This document shows, one piece after another, positions 50,997 to 59,282 of a stretch of DNA of 64,000 nt; position 1 is the first letter of the stretch, and every line of letters starts with the position of its first letter. This DNA is from Cryobacterium glaciale (GTDB taxonomy: Bacteria; Actinomycetota; Actinomycetes; Actinomycetales; Microbacteriaceae), in assembly GCF_004402535.1 (NCBI RefSeq), contig NZ_SOEY01000023.1, positions 50,412 to 114,411 of the forward strand, given 5' to 3'. Made by a program: the position numbers and the translations under genes. The notes under the pieces were generated by a model that searched no databases, was not told the DNA's origin, and saw only the letters and a list, made by a program, of their open reading frames with translations.

Positions 50997-51673
50997 CACT
51001 TGTAGCATCGAAGCCTGCTGAGGGGGTCGTGGCCACTGGCGGCTGGGCTTTTCATGAGTGCGACTTTTCTGCCCAAAAGGTTTTCTCAACCTGGTACAGC
51101 CGGCTTTCGGAATACCTCGGTACCGGTTCGAAGACCGTGGACTTTCGCCGGTACATCGAGCACATGCCAGCGACGGGCGCTGGATCGCAGGTCATCATTC
51201 TTGGGTCATACGACGAGGTCGCTCACTGGCCTGCCCAGCCGTCGACCTCTGCGAGCGTCAACCTGATCCGACGGACTTTTCGCCTCTCCGTAACCGATCT
51301 GGCCGCAGTGCTAGCGGTGGAGCGGCCGACCGTCTACTCGTGGCTGAAAGACGCGTCCACGCCGTCTGCCGCAAATGAGAAGCGCCTTCAAGCCATTTCG
51401 ACGCTTGCCAATAGTTGGTCGCGATCGGCGGCACCAGATTTGGCTCCATCGTTGAAGGGCCAGACGAGCTTTGGTGGAACACTGCTGGACGCGTTGAAAC
51501 GGTTGGATCTGCCGCAGGAAAAAATCAAGGAACATCTGTCGATGGAGGCCCTAGTCGCGAAACGAAACCCCGCCAGGGATTTCGCGGCCTTGGCCCGAAA
51601 AGCTGGAATAGCCCCCCGCCCTGATGCAGACTTCGATATTGCAACACGACGCCCACTCGGCCCCGACGCCTAA
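50993..51673 (+). CDS. Helix-turn-helix protein coupled to the TIGR04255 gene
   Basis: A 226-residue protein. Residues 80-130 (VNLIRRTFRLSVTDLAAVLA, VERPTVYSWLKDASTPSAAN) look like an XRE/Cro-type HTH. The first 75 residues and the last 90 have no visible family. It is likely to regulate this unit. ATG 50993 lies in the ATGA overlap, and the stop is five bases before the next gene. Confidence 0.72.
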   Translation: MTLVASKPAEGVVATGGWAFHECDFSAQKVFSTWYSRLSEYLGTGSKTVDFRRYIEHMPATGAGSQVIILGSYDEVAHWPAQPSTSASVNLIRRTFRLSVTDLAAVLAVERPTVYSWLKDASTPSAANEKRLQAISTLANSWSRSAAPDLAPSLKGQTSFGGTLLDALKRLDLPQEKIKEHLSMEALVAKRNPARDFAALARKAGIAPRPDADFDIATRRPLGPDA

Positions 51674-51678
51674 CGCCC

Positions 51679-52476
51679 ATGCACGAGGTTGAAGAAATTC
51701 GCGTGCGCAACTGGACGCAAGGTTCCATCGTCAGCGGCAGCGATCTTCAGCTTTCGACACAGGTCGTTGGCGGTGACGACCCGGCCGCGCTGTACGTGGT
51801 TGCTTCTCACCCGTGTGATGTTGTAAATTCTGACTTCATCAAAGAGCCGCACGTCGACATCCTGCCGATGAATCAGATCGATTCCACCGACGGAAGCTTC
51901 ACGCACGGCAAGAACCCTCGAAAACTGCATCTTGACTGGAACGGGGATGCCTACGCGGTCGATTTGATAGGCCGTCGAACTATCGATCGAAGACTCCTTG
52001 CCGGGGCAACCCCGCAAGGACAACTCGAAGCGGCCGTGCAGCGCGTACTTGCTGCTTGGTTGGGCTCTCGATATTCGCGCCCCGCATTCGCTGACGAATT
52101 CAACGCGAGAGTTGAAGGAACAACCTCCCGTATTGGCAAGGCTCTCAAGAACAACGGGCAGGCGATGTCGGGTATCTACGTCGCCACGACGCTCGACGAG
52201 CTGCCTTCAGGCTCGGACTACCCCCTGCAAATGTTGTTCTGCATGCGCACAGAAGACTTTGTGGAACCCGACCTGTGGGGGCAGGTGGATGAGGCGGCAG
52301 AGCAGATTGCCAAGCTGATGCGCGAATGCGAAGGTGTAGACCTCATCGACTATGAAGTGAAGTCCGAGGCCGATACCAGTCTTGAGGAACTTCGTACATT
52401 CGCCCGGTGGGACTACGACTGGCTCACCTTTAGAACCCTGGGCTCCTCCGAATCGACGCTTTCGCTGATTGTCTAG
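51679..52476 (+). CDS. Protein of unknown function, third gene of the TIGR04255 unit
   Basis: A 265-residue soluble protein I do not recognise. It begins with a beta-rich part (VRNWTQGSIVSGSDLQLSTQ, ALYVVASHPCDVVNSDF) with a conserved-looking SHPCDV element and a Cys. A helical centre (QLEAAVQRVLAAWLGSRYSRP) and an acidic C-terminus (EAAEQIAKLMRECEGVDLID) follow. Close spacing to the HTH gene suggests one transcript. In this accessory region a defence or toxin role is possible but not shown. Confidence 0.6.
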   Translation: MHEVEEIRVRNWTQGSIVSGSDLQLSTQVVGGDDPAALYVVASHPCDVVNSDFIKEPHVDILPMNQIDSTDGSFTHGKNPRKLHLDWNGDAYAVDLIGRRTIDRRLLAGATPQGQLEAAVQRVLAAWLGSRYSRPAFADEFNARVEGTTSRIGKALKNNGQAMSGIYVATTLDELPSGSDYPLQMLFCMRTEDFVEPDLWGQVDEAAEQIAKLMRECEGVDLIDYEVKSEADTSLEELRTFARWDYDWLTFRTLGSSESTLSLIV

Positions 52477-52840
52477 CTGCTGTTTCAGTCGCTCCAGAGG
52501 GAACCCGACGGACGGCGACCTGCCCATCTCGGCGCGCGTTGCACTCTACGGCTCCATCACGCTCGCGCTCGCTGTGCTGGCGGCGATCGGCATTCAAGGT
52601 GACGTGTTGGGCCGGCTCATTCGCAATCAATCCCAGCTGTTCCCGTGGGCGATTGTCGTCGTGCTGCTGGGAGGGGCGCTGCCGTTCATTGCCGCCGTCT
52701 GGAAGCGCACCCTTTTAACGCGCATCGCCAGGCTCGATCAGCGGGATGGCTGGGTTTGGCAGACACAGCATCTGGTGCACAAATGCGACAGAAAACTTCG
52801 GTGCAGCATTCTCGCAACATGTCGAGATATAGTTGCAGCT
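52469..52840 (+). pseudogene. Possible membrane-protein fragment upstream of the HTH/Fic pair
   Basis: The frame open before the HTH gene encodes two hydrophobic helices (LYGSITLALAVLAAIGIQG and WAIVVVLLGGALPFIAAVW) and then a Cys/Arg-rich stretch unlike a protein. It stays in frame with the HTH gene, but codon use and content change before 52841. I read it as the leftover 5' end of a membrane protein gene cut by an insertion or rearrangement. A genuine 384-residue fusion is the alternative. Confidence 0.35.
52814..52836. promoter_or_regulatory. Candidate autoregulatory site before the HTH/Fic pair
   Basis: GCAAC (52814-52818) and GTTGC (52832-52836) are inverted around ATGTCGAGATATA, five bases before the ATG. 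The enclosed GATATA could serve as a -10 box. This layout suits self-repression by the HTH protein. Confidence 0.4.
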
Positions 52841-53623
52841 ATGGAACACATCGTCGACCAGATCATCGAGGGATCCGGGCTGTCCAAATCCGCTCTGGCC
52901 ACGCGGTCTGGGCTCGCTCGTTCCACCCAGTACCGCATGCGGGATGGCCTTGTCGACCCGGCTGTCGGTACCGTGCGCGAGCTTGCCCTGGCCGCCGGAT
53001 TTGAGCTGGTTCTCTCTCTGGCGCCGCTGTCAGACCCGGATGCCGCGCGCGCAGCTCGAGTCATGCTCGACCCTCTGTACGAGGCTTCCTACGACTTGAT
53101 CGGTGGGGCGAAGGGAGTCGACGCCTGGGTCGAACGTCTGCGCCGGTGGGTGCCAGACGGTAACCCGGTGGACATCGTTTGGCAGGCCGGGCAGAGCGCG
53201 AGCCTTCTGCACCGACCAGGCACGGTGTTTCTGCGCGGACATATCACCGAGCTCAAGCTGGCTTCGGCCGGCGACTTCTCCCGGCAAGACTGGCTCCTCT
53301 CCGGTGCTGCTGTCATCGACCGCATCGGGGAATCGGATGACGAGGGCGCCAGGTATGGCGGCGCTCTGCCGGGCACCAGCGCCTGCCCCTACCTCGTGCA
53401 CACCGCTGATACTCACCGCTTCGCGCGCCTCCTCGACAACATGGAGGTGGTTCGCCCCAACAAGGCGAACCTCATCATCGCCGAGTACACCGCCGGCGTC
53501 GGGGTGGATTCGTGGGAAGACGGCAAGATCAAGCTCGTGGCTCCGATCCAGGGACTGCTCGATGCCTTCGGCATCAGCGGCGCTCTCGGGCTGGCCGCCG
53601 AGCGCATCGCCAGGAGCTGGTGA
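52841..53623 (+). CDS. HTH antitoxin-like regulator paired with Fic
   Basis: A 260-residue protein with an N-terminal XRE-type HTH (residues 5-50, IIEGSGLSKSALATRSGLAR, STQYRMRDG). The C-terminal 190 residues have no known motif apart from LIIAEYTAGVGVDSWEDG. It lies three bases before the Fic gene, and such HTH-plus-Fic pairs act as toxin-antitoxin or regulated modification units. ATG 52841 gives an N-terminus that begins exactly with the HTH domain. Confidence 0.72.
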   Translation: MEHIVDQIIEGSGLSKSALATRSGLARSTQYRMRDGLVDPAVGTVRELALAAGFELVLSLAPLSDPDAARAARVMLDPLYEASYDLIGGAKGVDAWVERLRRWVPDGNPVDIVWQAGQSASLLHRPGTVFLRGHITELKLASAGDFSRQDWLLSGAAVIDRIGESDDEGARYGGALPGTSACPYLVHTADTHRFARLLDNMEVVRPNKANLIIAEYTAGVGVDSWEDGKIKLVAPIQGLLDAFGISGALGLAAERIARSW

Positions 53624-53626
53624 AGC

Positions 53627-54520
53627 ATGGCTGAGAAGAGCAAGGGGCAGAACAGCCCGGCTGAGCACAGAGCGTGGGCAATCAGTGCTGACCGGTACGT
53701 CAAGCAGCCGCTACCGAAACCCGCCAGCACTACAAACCGGACGCCGGCGCCGCGTGTCTCTGGCGAGTTGACGCGGGTGCAGCTCGAGGAGACGGGAATC
53801 ACCTGGGATCGGTCAGCCGTCGATTGGTCGCTTCTCGTGCGCTCGACCATGGATCGCGTGCGGAGCCGGTTCCGCGCGTCGCTGCCGGAGTACATTTGGG
53901 ACGCTGCCGCGCTGGAGGGCAACCCGTACACGCTCCCTGAGGTGCAGACCCTCCTGGAAGGCATCACCGTTACCGGACACCGCATCGCGGACCAGGATCA
54001 GATCCTCGCTCTCAACGAGGGGTTCAACCTGGCCGACGAGCTCGTCGGCGCCAGCACGTTTTATCTCGACAAAGCGACCAGCGATGAGATTCATGCGAGG
54101 GTCGCCGTGCATGAGGCGAATGAGTCCGGCCACTTTCGCGGCGAGGGCGCAGCCGGGGGCGGCGGACATGTCAGCATCGGCGCGCTCGGAACCTTCCACG
54201 CCTCGGAGCCCGGGCAGGATGGCCGAAACCTCAAGGAAGAATTCCGCCGGTTGACCACCTACCTCCTCGAAGACGTTGCGGACCCACGCGAGCAAGCGGT
54301 CGCGTACTTCTGCGCCGCGACGAGGCGTCAGTTCTACTTCGACGGCAATAAGCGCACTGCGAAGCTGATGATGGCCGGTCACCTTCTGACGAACAGCTAC
54401 GACGCGATCTCCATCTCGGCCAGAAGACAATTGGAGTTCAACCAGCTCCTCGCTCCCCTGTTCGATAGCGGCGACTCTACCGAGATGATGCAGTTCATCA
54501 TCGACTCGCGCCCCGAGTAG
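53627..54520 (+). CDS. Fic-family protein with altered catalytic motif
   Basis: A 297-residue Fic-fold protein. The core motif reads QFYFDGNKRT (Gln235 to Thr244), where active Fic AMP-transferases have HxFxxGNxR. The catalytic His is replaced by Gln, although Asp239, Gly240, Asn241 and Arg243 remain. An inhibitory-helix-like element, AAALEGN, near residue 97 is present as in N-terminally inhibited Fic proteins. The rest (ADQDQILALNEGFNLADEL, REQAVAYFCAATR) fits the family. It may be inactive, use another chemistry, or bind nucleotide only. Confidence 0.82.
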   Translation: MAEKSKGQNSPAEHRAWAISADRYVKQPLPKPASTTNRTPAPRVSGELTRVQLEETGITWDRSAVDWSLLVRSTMDRVRSRFRASLPEYIWDAAALEGNPYTLPEVQTLLEGITVTGHRIADQDQILALNEGFNLADELVGASTFYLDKATSDEIHARVAVHEANESGHFRGEGAAGGGGHVSIGALGTFHASEPGQDGRNLKEEFRRLTTYLLEDVADPREQAVAYFCAATRRQFYFDGNKRTAKLMMAGHLLTNSYDAISISARRQLEFNQLLAPLFDSGDSTEMMQFIIDSRPE

Positions 54521-54585
54521 CGCAGCGTCTTGGCCGGCTCCTGCGAGAGCCGGCCATCTCGACTCTCCGGTGCTTCGCGCCCGCG

Positions 54586-54738
54586 TCAACCGAGAGACGT
54601 GCCGGGAATGACGGCGACACCCTGGTCGAGTATACGAAACGCAAAGGCCAGGGAATCCGTGCCTGTCGGCAGGGGTGACAGGTAGTATAACGTGCCCGAG
54701 GGAACCCAGGCCGTCAGGCCCTGCGCGCTGAGGGCTCG
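54586..54738 (-). pseudogene. Remnant of a class I/II aminotransferase
   Basis: A minus-strand frame of 50 residues ends at a stop (54586-54588) and reads WVPSGTLYYLSPLP, then LAFAFRILDQGVAVIPGTSLG. This matches the conserved late segment of class I/II aminotransferases (P-x-G-x-FY, then LLxxxGVAVxPGxxFG). The PLP lysine region and the final 40-60 residues are missing and the frame degenerates upstream. I read it as a decayed fragment, not a functional gene. Confidence 0.5.
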
Positions 54739-55111
54739 CCGTGTGCGAAACGCTCCCTGGCTGTGAGGCCGGGGTCCTCCCAGCGGTCGCTGGCCGCGCC
54801 GCCATGGGCTGGCTGGCTGTTTCGTGCTGCGCGCGAGTTGCGCCGCTGCGCTGGATGCGCAACTCGAGCGCACTGGCGCGGCTCCAGCGCAGCGCGTGGC
54901 GCGGGAGCTCTGGCCAGACCGGAATTCCCGCGTTTTGGCGCAGGTCCAGCGCAGCGTGCTTGAAGCCGACCTCCCAGCCGCTCGATTTCCCGCGCACGGG
55001 CGCAGCTCCAGCGCGCTGGCGAATGGTCGGTTTGCGCAGGCCCGTTCGCGTTGGTCAACGGCGATCTCGCCGAGCTCGATCAGCGGGGTAGGCAGCCAAC
55101 GCAGACCGATG
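54739..55111. other. G+C-rich intergenic DNA with short inverted repeats
   Basis: No gene is supported. CGCTGCGCTGGA (54844-54855) is inverted as TCCAGCGCAGCG (54883-54894), and the latter recurs directly at 54944-54955. The open frames here are Arg/Ala-rich and lack ribosome sites. The region separates the Fic pair from the Phd/PIN pair. Confidence 0.6.
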
Positions 55112-55127
55112 GTAGCTCTTGTGCTAC
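55112..55127. promoter_or_regulatory. Palindromic operator candidate of the Phd/PIN pair
   Basis: GTAGC and GCTAC flank TCTTGT, 21 bases before the antitoxin ATG. Phd/YefM antitoxins bind such short palindromes in their own promoter. Confidence 0.55.
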
Positions 55128-55148
55128 ATGGCTGGCATACTGGGATGC

Positions 55149-55412
55149 ATGACGCGCGTGGGGCTGCGAGAGCTCAAACAGAATCCAAGCCAGGTGATCA
55201 GCCGGGTCGAGCAGGGTGAGACCATCGAGGTGACGGTTCAGGGCCGCCCCGCCGCCCTGTTGGTGCCCATTGGCGGTCGTGCTCGGCGGCGTTGGGTTCC
55301 GGCGGCCGAGTTTGCCGCACTGACGCCGATCGCCGATGTTGCCGAGTGGGCCGCTGAGATACGGGACAGCCGCGAGAACGATTCCATCGTTGACCCGTGG
55401 GAATCCCGGTGA
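55149..55412 (+). CDS. Phd/YefM-type antitoxin
   Basis: An 87-residue protein. The N-terminal 45 residues (GLRELKQNPSQVISRVEQGE, TIEVTVQGRPAALLVPI) are the Phd/YefM DNA-binding fold. The acidic C-terminus (AEWAAEIRDSRENDSIVDPWE) would wrap the toxin. It overlaps the PIN gene start by 4 bp (GTGA), the usual antitoxin-first order. Confidence 0.9.
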   Translation: MTRVGLRELKQNPSQVISRVEQGETIEVTVQGRPAALLVPIGGRARRRWVPAAEFAALTPIADVAEWAAEIRDSRENDSIVDPWESR

Positions 55413-55783
55413 TTCTGCTCGACACGAGCGTGTTGATCGGCATGAGTTTTCCCAGCGGGGAAAGCTTGGGGGCGAGCGTTATCTCGCTGGCGGAGCTGCA
55501 ATTCGGCGTCTATGGAGCGCGGACTGCTGAGATTCGCGCCCAGCGGGTTCGTCGACTCTCTGAGCTGCGAGAACTCGGATTTGAGTGGATACCGCTCGAC
55601 GAAGACGCCGCCCGCTGCTACGGCGAGCTGGCCGCCGAGGTGAGTAAGCGGCGACCCGGTCACAGCCGGAGCAAGGACATCATGATCGCCGGCCACGCGT
55701 ATTCGCTCGGCGTGGCTCTGGCGACGCACAACGTGAAGGATTTCGAGCTGATCGCGCATCTGGTTCAGATTGTGGAGTTGTAA
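55409..55783 (+). CDS. PIN-domain (VapC-type) toxin
   Basis: A 124-residue PIN-domain protein. Acidic residues of the metal site are in VILLDTSVLIG, VISLAELQFG, SKDIMIAGHAYSLG and THNVKDFELI. Such toxins are RNases that cut tRNA or other RNAs. GTG 55409 overlaps the antitoxin stop; a GTG four codons upstream is possible. The pair is complete and appears functional. Confidence 0.9.
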   Translation: MILLDTSVLIGMSFPSGESLGASVISLAELQFGVYGARTAEIRAQRVRRLSELRELGFEWIPLDEDAARCYGELAAEVSKRRPGHSRSKDIMIAGHAYSLGVALATHNVKDFELIAHLVQIVEL

Positions 55784-55854
55784 GACGTTTCCCCCGGCGT
55801 GCGAGTTCACGTCGATGGCGGCGTTCGCCGATGCGGTGGCTGAGGCCTGGTCGG

Positions 55855-56736
55855 CTAGTGGGGCACCAGGGCCGCATCGGCGCCGCCGGTGAGGGACAGG
55901 GCCAGGCTGCGGCGCGAGTTCACGACCTGGCAGACGCGCACGTCGAGCAGCAATCCCACGGCGAGATAGGCGTCGGCAGAAGGCATGCCGAAGTGCGCGG
56001 CGAGAACCCGGGTGCACTCGGCGACCCCGCGGCTGAGCGCCTCGTCGAAATCACCGCCGTCGACGATGATCCAGGCCTTGTCATCGCGAATGATGGTAGG
56101 AAAAGCGGGCGCCCACCCGGTGTGGGTGCTCACGCACAGCTCCAGTCGTGCCGCGACCTCAATGCCGGTGCCGCAGACTTCCGCGTCGCCCATGGCCGCG
56201 TGTACATCGCCCACAAAAAGGCCGCCGCCATCAACCTGGGCCGTGATCCAGATCGTCGAGCCGACCGCGCAGAGCACGGAGTCGAGATTGCCCCCATAGC
56301 TGCCGAGGTCTCGCGGTGCGGCTTCGATGCGGGGGAGCAGGCCGATCGTTCCAATGTGCAGCTGCGGCGTGACCGCGATCGGTGCGCCATCGCCCCACGT
56401 GATCAGCGGATGCCGCGCCGACAAGCGTCGCACGTGCGACTCGGGCGGTGCGCCCACGCCGAGGCCCGGCCGCGTCCAGGTGTGTCCCCACTCCGCCGGA
56501 TCGATGGCTCGAATCTCAACTCCGACGGCATCGCCGGCTTTCACTCCGGCGATCGCGATGGGGCCGTTCACCGGAAACACCCGGCTCGGGTCGAGGTCGG
56601 CGTGCCTGACCCCCTCACCGATCTGGTTGCCCGACGCGTCCTGGGTGAGGCACGCGAACACCTCACCGGGTTCGACGGCGAAGGCCGGCGCCAAGCCGGG
56701 GGAGAGCCGGTAGATCTGTTCGTCGAACTCCCGCAC
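55855..56736 (-). CDS. Acetamidase/formamidase-family protein
   Basis: A 293-residue enzyme of the FmdA/AmdA family: GDAVGVEIRAIDPAEWGHTW, FVGDVHAAMGDAEVCGTGIE and LSLTGGADAALVP match conserved blocks. Members hydrolyse formamide, acetamide or related short amides, releasing ammonia. It starts three bases after the ATPase gene stop of an amino acid importer, so it is co-expressed with that importer, suggesting an amide or amidated amino acid as the imported compound or nitrogen scavenging. Confidence 0.9.
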   Translation of the reverse strand: MREFDEQIYRLSPGLAPAFAVEPGEVFACLTQDASGNQIGEGVRHADLDPSRVFPVNGPIAIAGVKAGDAVGVEIRAIDPAEWGHTWTRPGLGVGAPPESHVRRLSARHPLITWGDGAPIAVTPQLHIGTIGLLPRIEAAPRDLGSYGGNLDSVLCAVGSTIWITAQVDGGGLFVGDVHAAMGDAEVCGTGIEVAARLELCVSTHTGWAPAFPTIIRDDKAWIIVDGGDFDEALSRGVAECTRVLAAHFGMPSADAYLAVGLLLDVRVCQVVNSRRSLALSLTGGADAALVPH

Positions 56737-56739
56737 GGC

Positions 56740-57588
56740 TCAGCTCTCGGAAGCCTGCGGCGACGTTCCCGACCGACTGAGCAGGGCCCGGGTCTTGTCG
56801 TGCTGGGGGTTGGTGAAGATCAGCTCCGGCGGCCCTTCCTCGACGATCAGTCCCTGATCCATGACCACGATGCGGGTGGCGATCTCGCGGGCGAATTGCA
56901 TCTCGTGCGTGACGATCACCATGGTCGTGCCCTCCTGGGCGATGCGCTTGATGACCGCGAGCACCTCACCGACGAGTTCCGGGTCGAGCGCGGAGGTCGG
57001 CTCGTCGAAGAGCATCACGGCGGGTTCCATGGCCAGGGCCCGCGCAATAGCCACGCGCTGCTTCTGGCCACCCGAGAGCTTGCTCGGGTAGTTGTCCAGT
57101 TTGTCGCCGAGGCCCACCATCTCGAGGTGGTGCACGGCCTTGATGCGGGCGTCAGCGGCGGAGAAGTTCTTTATGTCTCGCAGCGGGGCCATGACGTTGC
57201 CCAACGCGGTCTTGTTCAGAAACAGGTTGAAGTGCTGAAACACCATTCCCACGTCGGTGCGCTTCTTCGCGGTAACGGATGCCCGCTCCGCGACCAGCTC
57301 ACCGTTCTGCTCCCGATAGCCGATCATGTGGCCGTGCACGTAGATGCGGCCGGCGTCGATGGTCTCCAGCTTGTTGATGCAGCGCAGCAGGGTGCTCTTG
57401 CCCGAGCCGCTGGAACCGAGAATGACGACCGTCTCGCTCGGGGCCACCTCGAGGTTGACGCCCTTGAGTACCTCGACCCGCTTCACCTCGTGGGTTTTGC
57501 CGCGAAACCGGTCCCACAGGGACTGCTTGGCCTCGGATACAAAGGTCTTGTGCACATCCTTGACAGTGATGATGGTGTTATCAGCCAC
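56740..57588 (-). CDS. Polar amino acid ABC transporter ATP-binding protein (GlnQ-like)
   Basis: A 282-residue ATPase: Walker [11 protein letters not shown], signature [14 protein letters not shown], Walker [15 protein letters not shown] and H-loop [12 protein letters not shown] longer than usual insert (about 65-85, [20 protein letters not shown]) precedes the Q-loop. GTG 57588 was chosen because AAAGG lies 10 bases upstream, giving an 8-bp overlap with the permease gene. An ATG at 57621 is less likely. Confidence 0.94.
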   Translation of the reverse strand: MADNTIITVKDVHKTFVSEAKQSLWDRFRGKTHEVKRVEVLKGVNLEVAPSETVVILGSSGSGKSTLLRCINKLETIDAGRIYVHGHMIGYREQNGELVAERASVTAKKRTDVGMVFQHFNLFLNKTALGNVMAPLRDIKNFSAADARIKAVHHLEMVGLGDKLDNYPSKLSGGQKQRVAIARALAMEPAVMLFDEPTSALDPELVGEVLAVIKRIAQEGTTMVIVTHEMQFAREIATRIVVMDQGLIVEEGPPELIFTNPQHDKTRALLSRSGTSPQASES

Positions 57589-58234
57589 GAGACCGGGCCT
57601 TTCGTTCGAGGAGTACGACAATTCGAGAGAGCGGGAGGCTGAGCATCAGGTAGAGGATGGCTGCTGCCGTGTAGATTTCCGTGGTCTGAAAGGTCTGGCT
57701 GTTCAGAATGTTCGCGGTCTTCAAGATCTCGGTCACGGCGATGACCGAGGTGAGTGCCGTGTCCTTGACCATTGCGATGAAGTAGTTGCCGATCGGTCCG
57801 AGCGAGACGACGAACGATTGCGGAATGACAACCTTCCAGAGGGCCTTGGTGGGGGTGTAGCCGAGCGACAACGCCGCTTCGGTCTGCCCGGATTCGACGG
57901 AGAGAATGGCCGAACGAAAGACCTCCGACAGGTAGGCGGCGTAGTTGAGCCCGAGGCCCAAAATGCCGGCCGGTATCGGGTCGATGGCGATACCGATGCT
58001 GGGGAGCACGAAGAAGATGTAGACCAGCTGCACCAGAAGCGGGGTGCCGCGAATGACTTCCACGAAGAAGACCGCGATGGCCCGCAGCACCTTGAACTGG
58101 GATATGCGAGCGAGGGCCACGAGCAGGCCGAGCACGAGCGCCAGAATCATGGCGCCGGCAGCGAGCTGGAGCACGATCGGCACGGCGCCGATCAGCGAGG
58201 GGAACACTGCAAGGGTGTCAGTGATGAAATCCAT
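57581..58234 (-). CDS. Polar amino acid ABC transporter permease
   Basis: A 217-residue permease of the HisM/GlnP family: five helices, [20 protein letters not shown] and the EAA-type loop [27 protein letters not shown]. As in homologues, one permease probably forms a homodimer. The overlap with the ATPase gene makes co-translation likely. A stable hairpin lies between it and the binding protein gene upstream. Confidence 0.94.
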   Translation of the reverse strand: MDFITDTLAVFPSLIGAVPIVLQLAAGAMILALVLGLLVALARISQFKVLRAIAVFFVEVIRGTPLLVQLVYIFFVLPSIGIAIDPIPAGILGLGLNYAAYLSEVFRSAILSVESGQTEAALSLGYTPTKALWKVVIPQSFVVSLGPIGNYFIAMVKDTALTSVIAVTEILKTANILNSQTFQTTEIYTAAAILYLMLSLPLSRIVVLLERKARSRG

Positions 58235-58268
58235 GGTGGAGCGCCTAACTTAGGGGTCAATGACGTGC

Positions 58269-58310
58269 GTACCGGCCGTTCCACACCCCGCGGTGTCAAA
58301 CGGCCGGTAC
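58269..58310. terminator. Intra-operon hairpin between binding protein and permease genes
   Basis: GTACCGGCCGTT (58269-58280) and AACGGCCGGTAC (58299-58310) are perfect complements, with ACACC/GGTGT nested inside. It lies between a gene needed at high level and its permease. Such stem-loops often stabilise upstream mRNA or partly terminate. Confidence 0.75.
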
Positions 58311-58324
58311 GAGCCGTGCGTTAT

Positions 58325-59134
58325 CTACTCCGTGACGTTGTCTTCGCCGAGTCCGTACTTCTGCAGGATCTCCAGATACTGGGGGGTCTTCTTAAGGTCG
58401 GCGAGGCCCGAGTTCAGGTCGTCCAGCAGCTCGGTGTCTTCCATGCGCACGCCGGCGCCGATCTGGCCCGGAAAGTACGGCGTATACGGGGTGACGAGTT
58501 CGATCTTCGGATTGGGCTTCTGCACCAGGCTGTACGCCAGCACGGCGCTGTCGGTGAAGGCGGCGTCAATCTGGCCGTTTTCCACGGCGGCGATCAGCGC
58601 AGCCTGCGAGTCGAAGAACTGGGTCTCGCTGCCTTCCAGGGTTCCGATGAGGTCGGTGAAGACCGTTCCGGTCTGGGCGCCGAGCACCAGGCCCTTTACG
58701 TCGTCGCGGTTCTTTACGGTGGAGCCGGCCGGAACCAGCAGACCCTCGCCCTGCATGTACCAGGAGTCGGTGAAATTGATCTCTTTCTTGCGCGCATCGG
58801 TGATGTACATGGCGTCGACGATCACGTCGGCCTTTTTGGCCATGAGTGCGGGAATGAGCGTGTTGAAGTCGGTGACGAAGACCTCGACGTTCCAGCCCTT
58901 CGCCTCGGCGATGGCGAGAATCATTTCGCCATCGATACCGGAGAGCTCGCCGGTGTCAGCGTCGGTGAACGCGAATGGGGCGTCATTCGACGTCGCGATC
59001 GTGATGGTCTTCTCAGCGTCGGCGTCAGAGCCCGTGGAGGCATCGGCGCTGCAGCCCGACAGAGCCAAGGCGCCAACGAGTGCCAGGGGCACCAGAACCT
59101 TGAGGCGTTTGGCGTATCGAGAGGACATGTTCAT
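58325..59134 (-). CDS. Polar amino acid-binding lipoprotein
   Basis: A 269-residue solute-binding protein of family 3. The signal peptide has the lipobox LALSGC (Cys about residue 28). The body has ITIATSNDAPFAFTDADTGELSGID, FNTLIPALMAKKADVIVDAMYIT and QTGTVFTDLIGTLEGSE typical of polar amino acid binders. It supplies the importer encoded downstream. The 140 bases upstream (to 59273) would hold the promoter. Confidence 0.94.
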   Translation of the reverse strand: MNMSSRYAKRLKVLVPLALVGALALSGCSADASTGSDADAEKTITIATSNDAPFAFTDADTGELSGIDGEMILAIAEAKGWNVEVFVTDFNTLIPALMAKKADVIVDAMYITDARKKEINFTDSWYMQGEGLLVPAGSTVKNRDDVKGLVLGAQTGTVFTDLIGTLEGSETQFFDSQAALIAAVENGQIDAAFTDSAVLAYSLVQKPNPKIELVTPYTPYFPGQIGAGVRMEDTELLDDLNSGLADLKKTPQYLEILQKYGLGEDNVTE

Positions 59135-59266
59135 GGTTCTCCATCTTTACTGGTGCTGTGGGTGAACGCGGGTAATCGGCATCCGTTGGGGGGGGAATTG
59201 TCTAATCGAAATCTAAGTTATTGCGCTACCATCGCACAACTCATGATAGAGCGATCAAGCCCATAG

Positions 59267-59282
59267 GTTTTACCTATAAAAC
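59267..59282. terminator. Palindrome at the 3' end of the response regulator gene
   Basis: GTTTTA and TAAAAC flank CCTA in a perfect 16-base palindrome overlapping the stop codon of the response regulator. It may help to end the minus-strand transcript, or act as an operator for the divergent spacer. Its role is undetermined. Confidence 0.4.

Noticed and set aside
54741..55091. Open frames before the Phd/PIN pair
   Set aside because: Ala/Arg-rich translations in several frames through inverted-repeat DNA, with no start signals or motifs.
55831..59266. Very long plus-strand open frames opposite the amidase and amino acid importer
   Set aside because: They run through genes with clear catalytic and transport motifs on the minus strand and have no recognisable domain.
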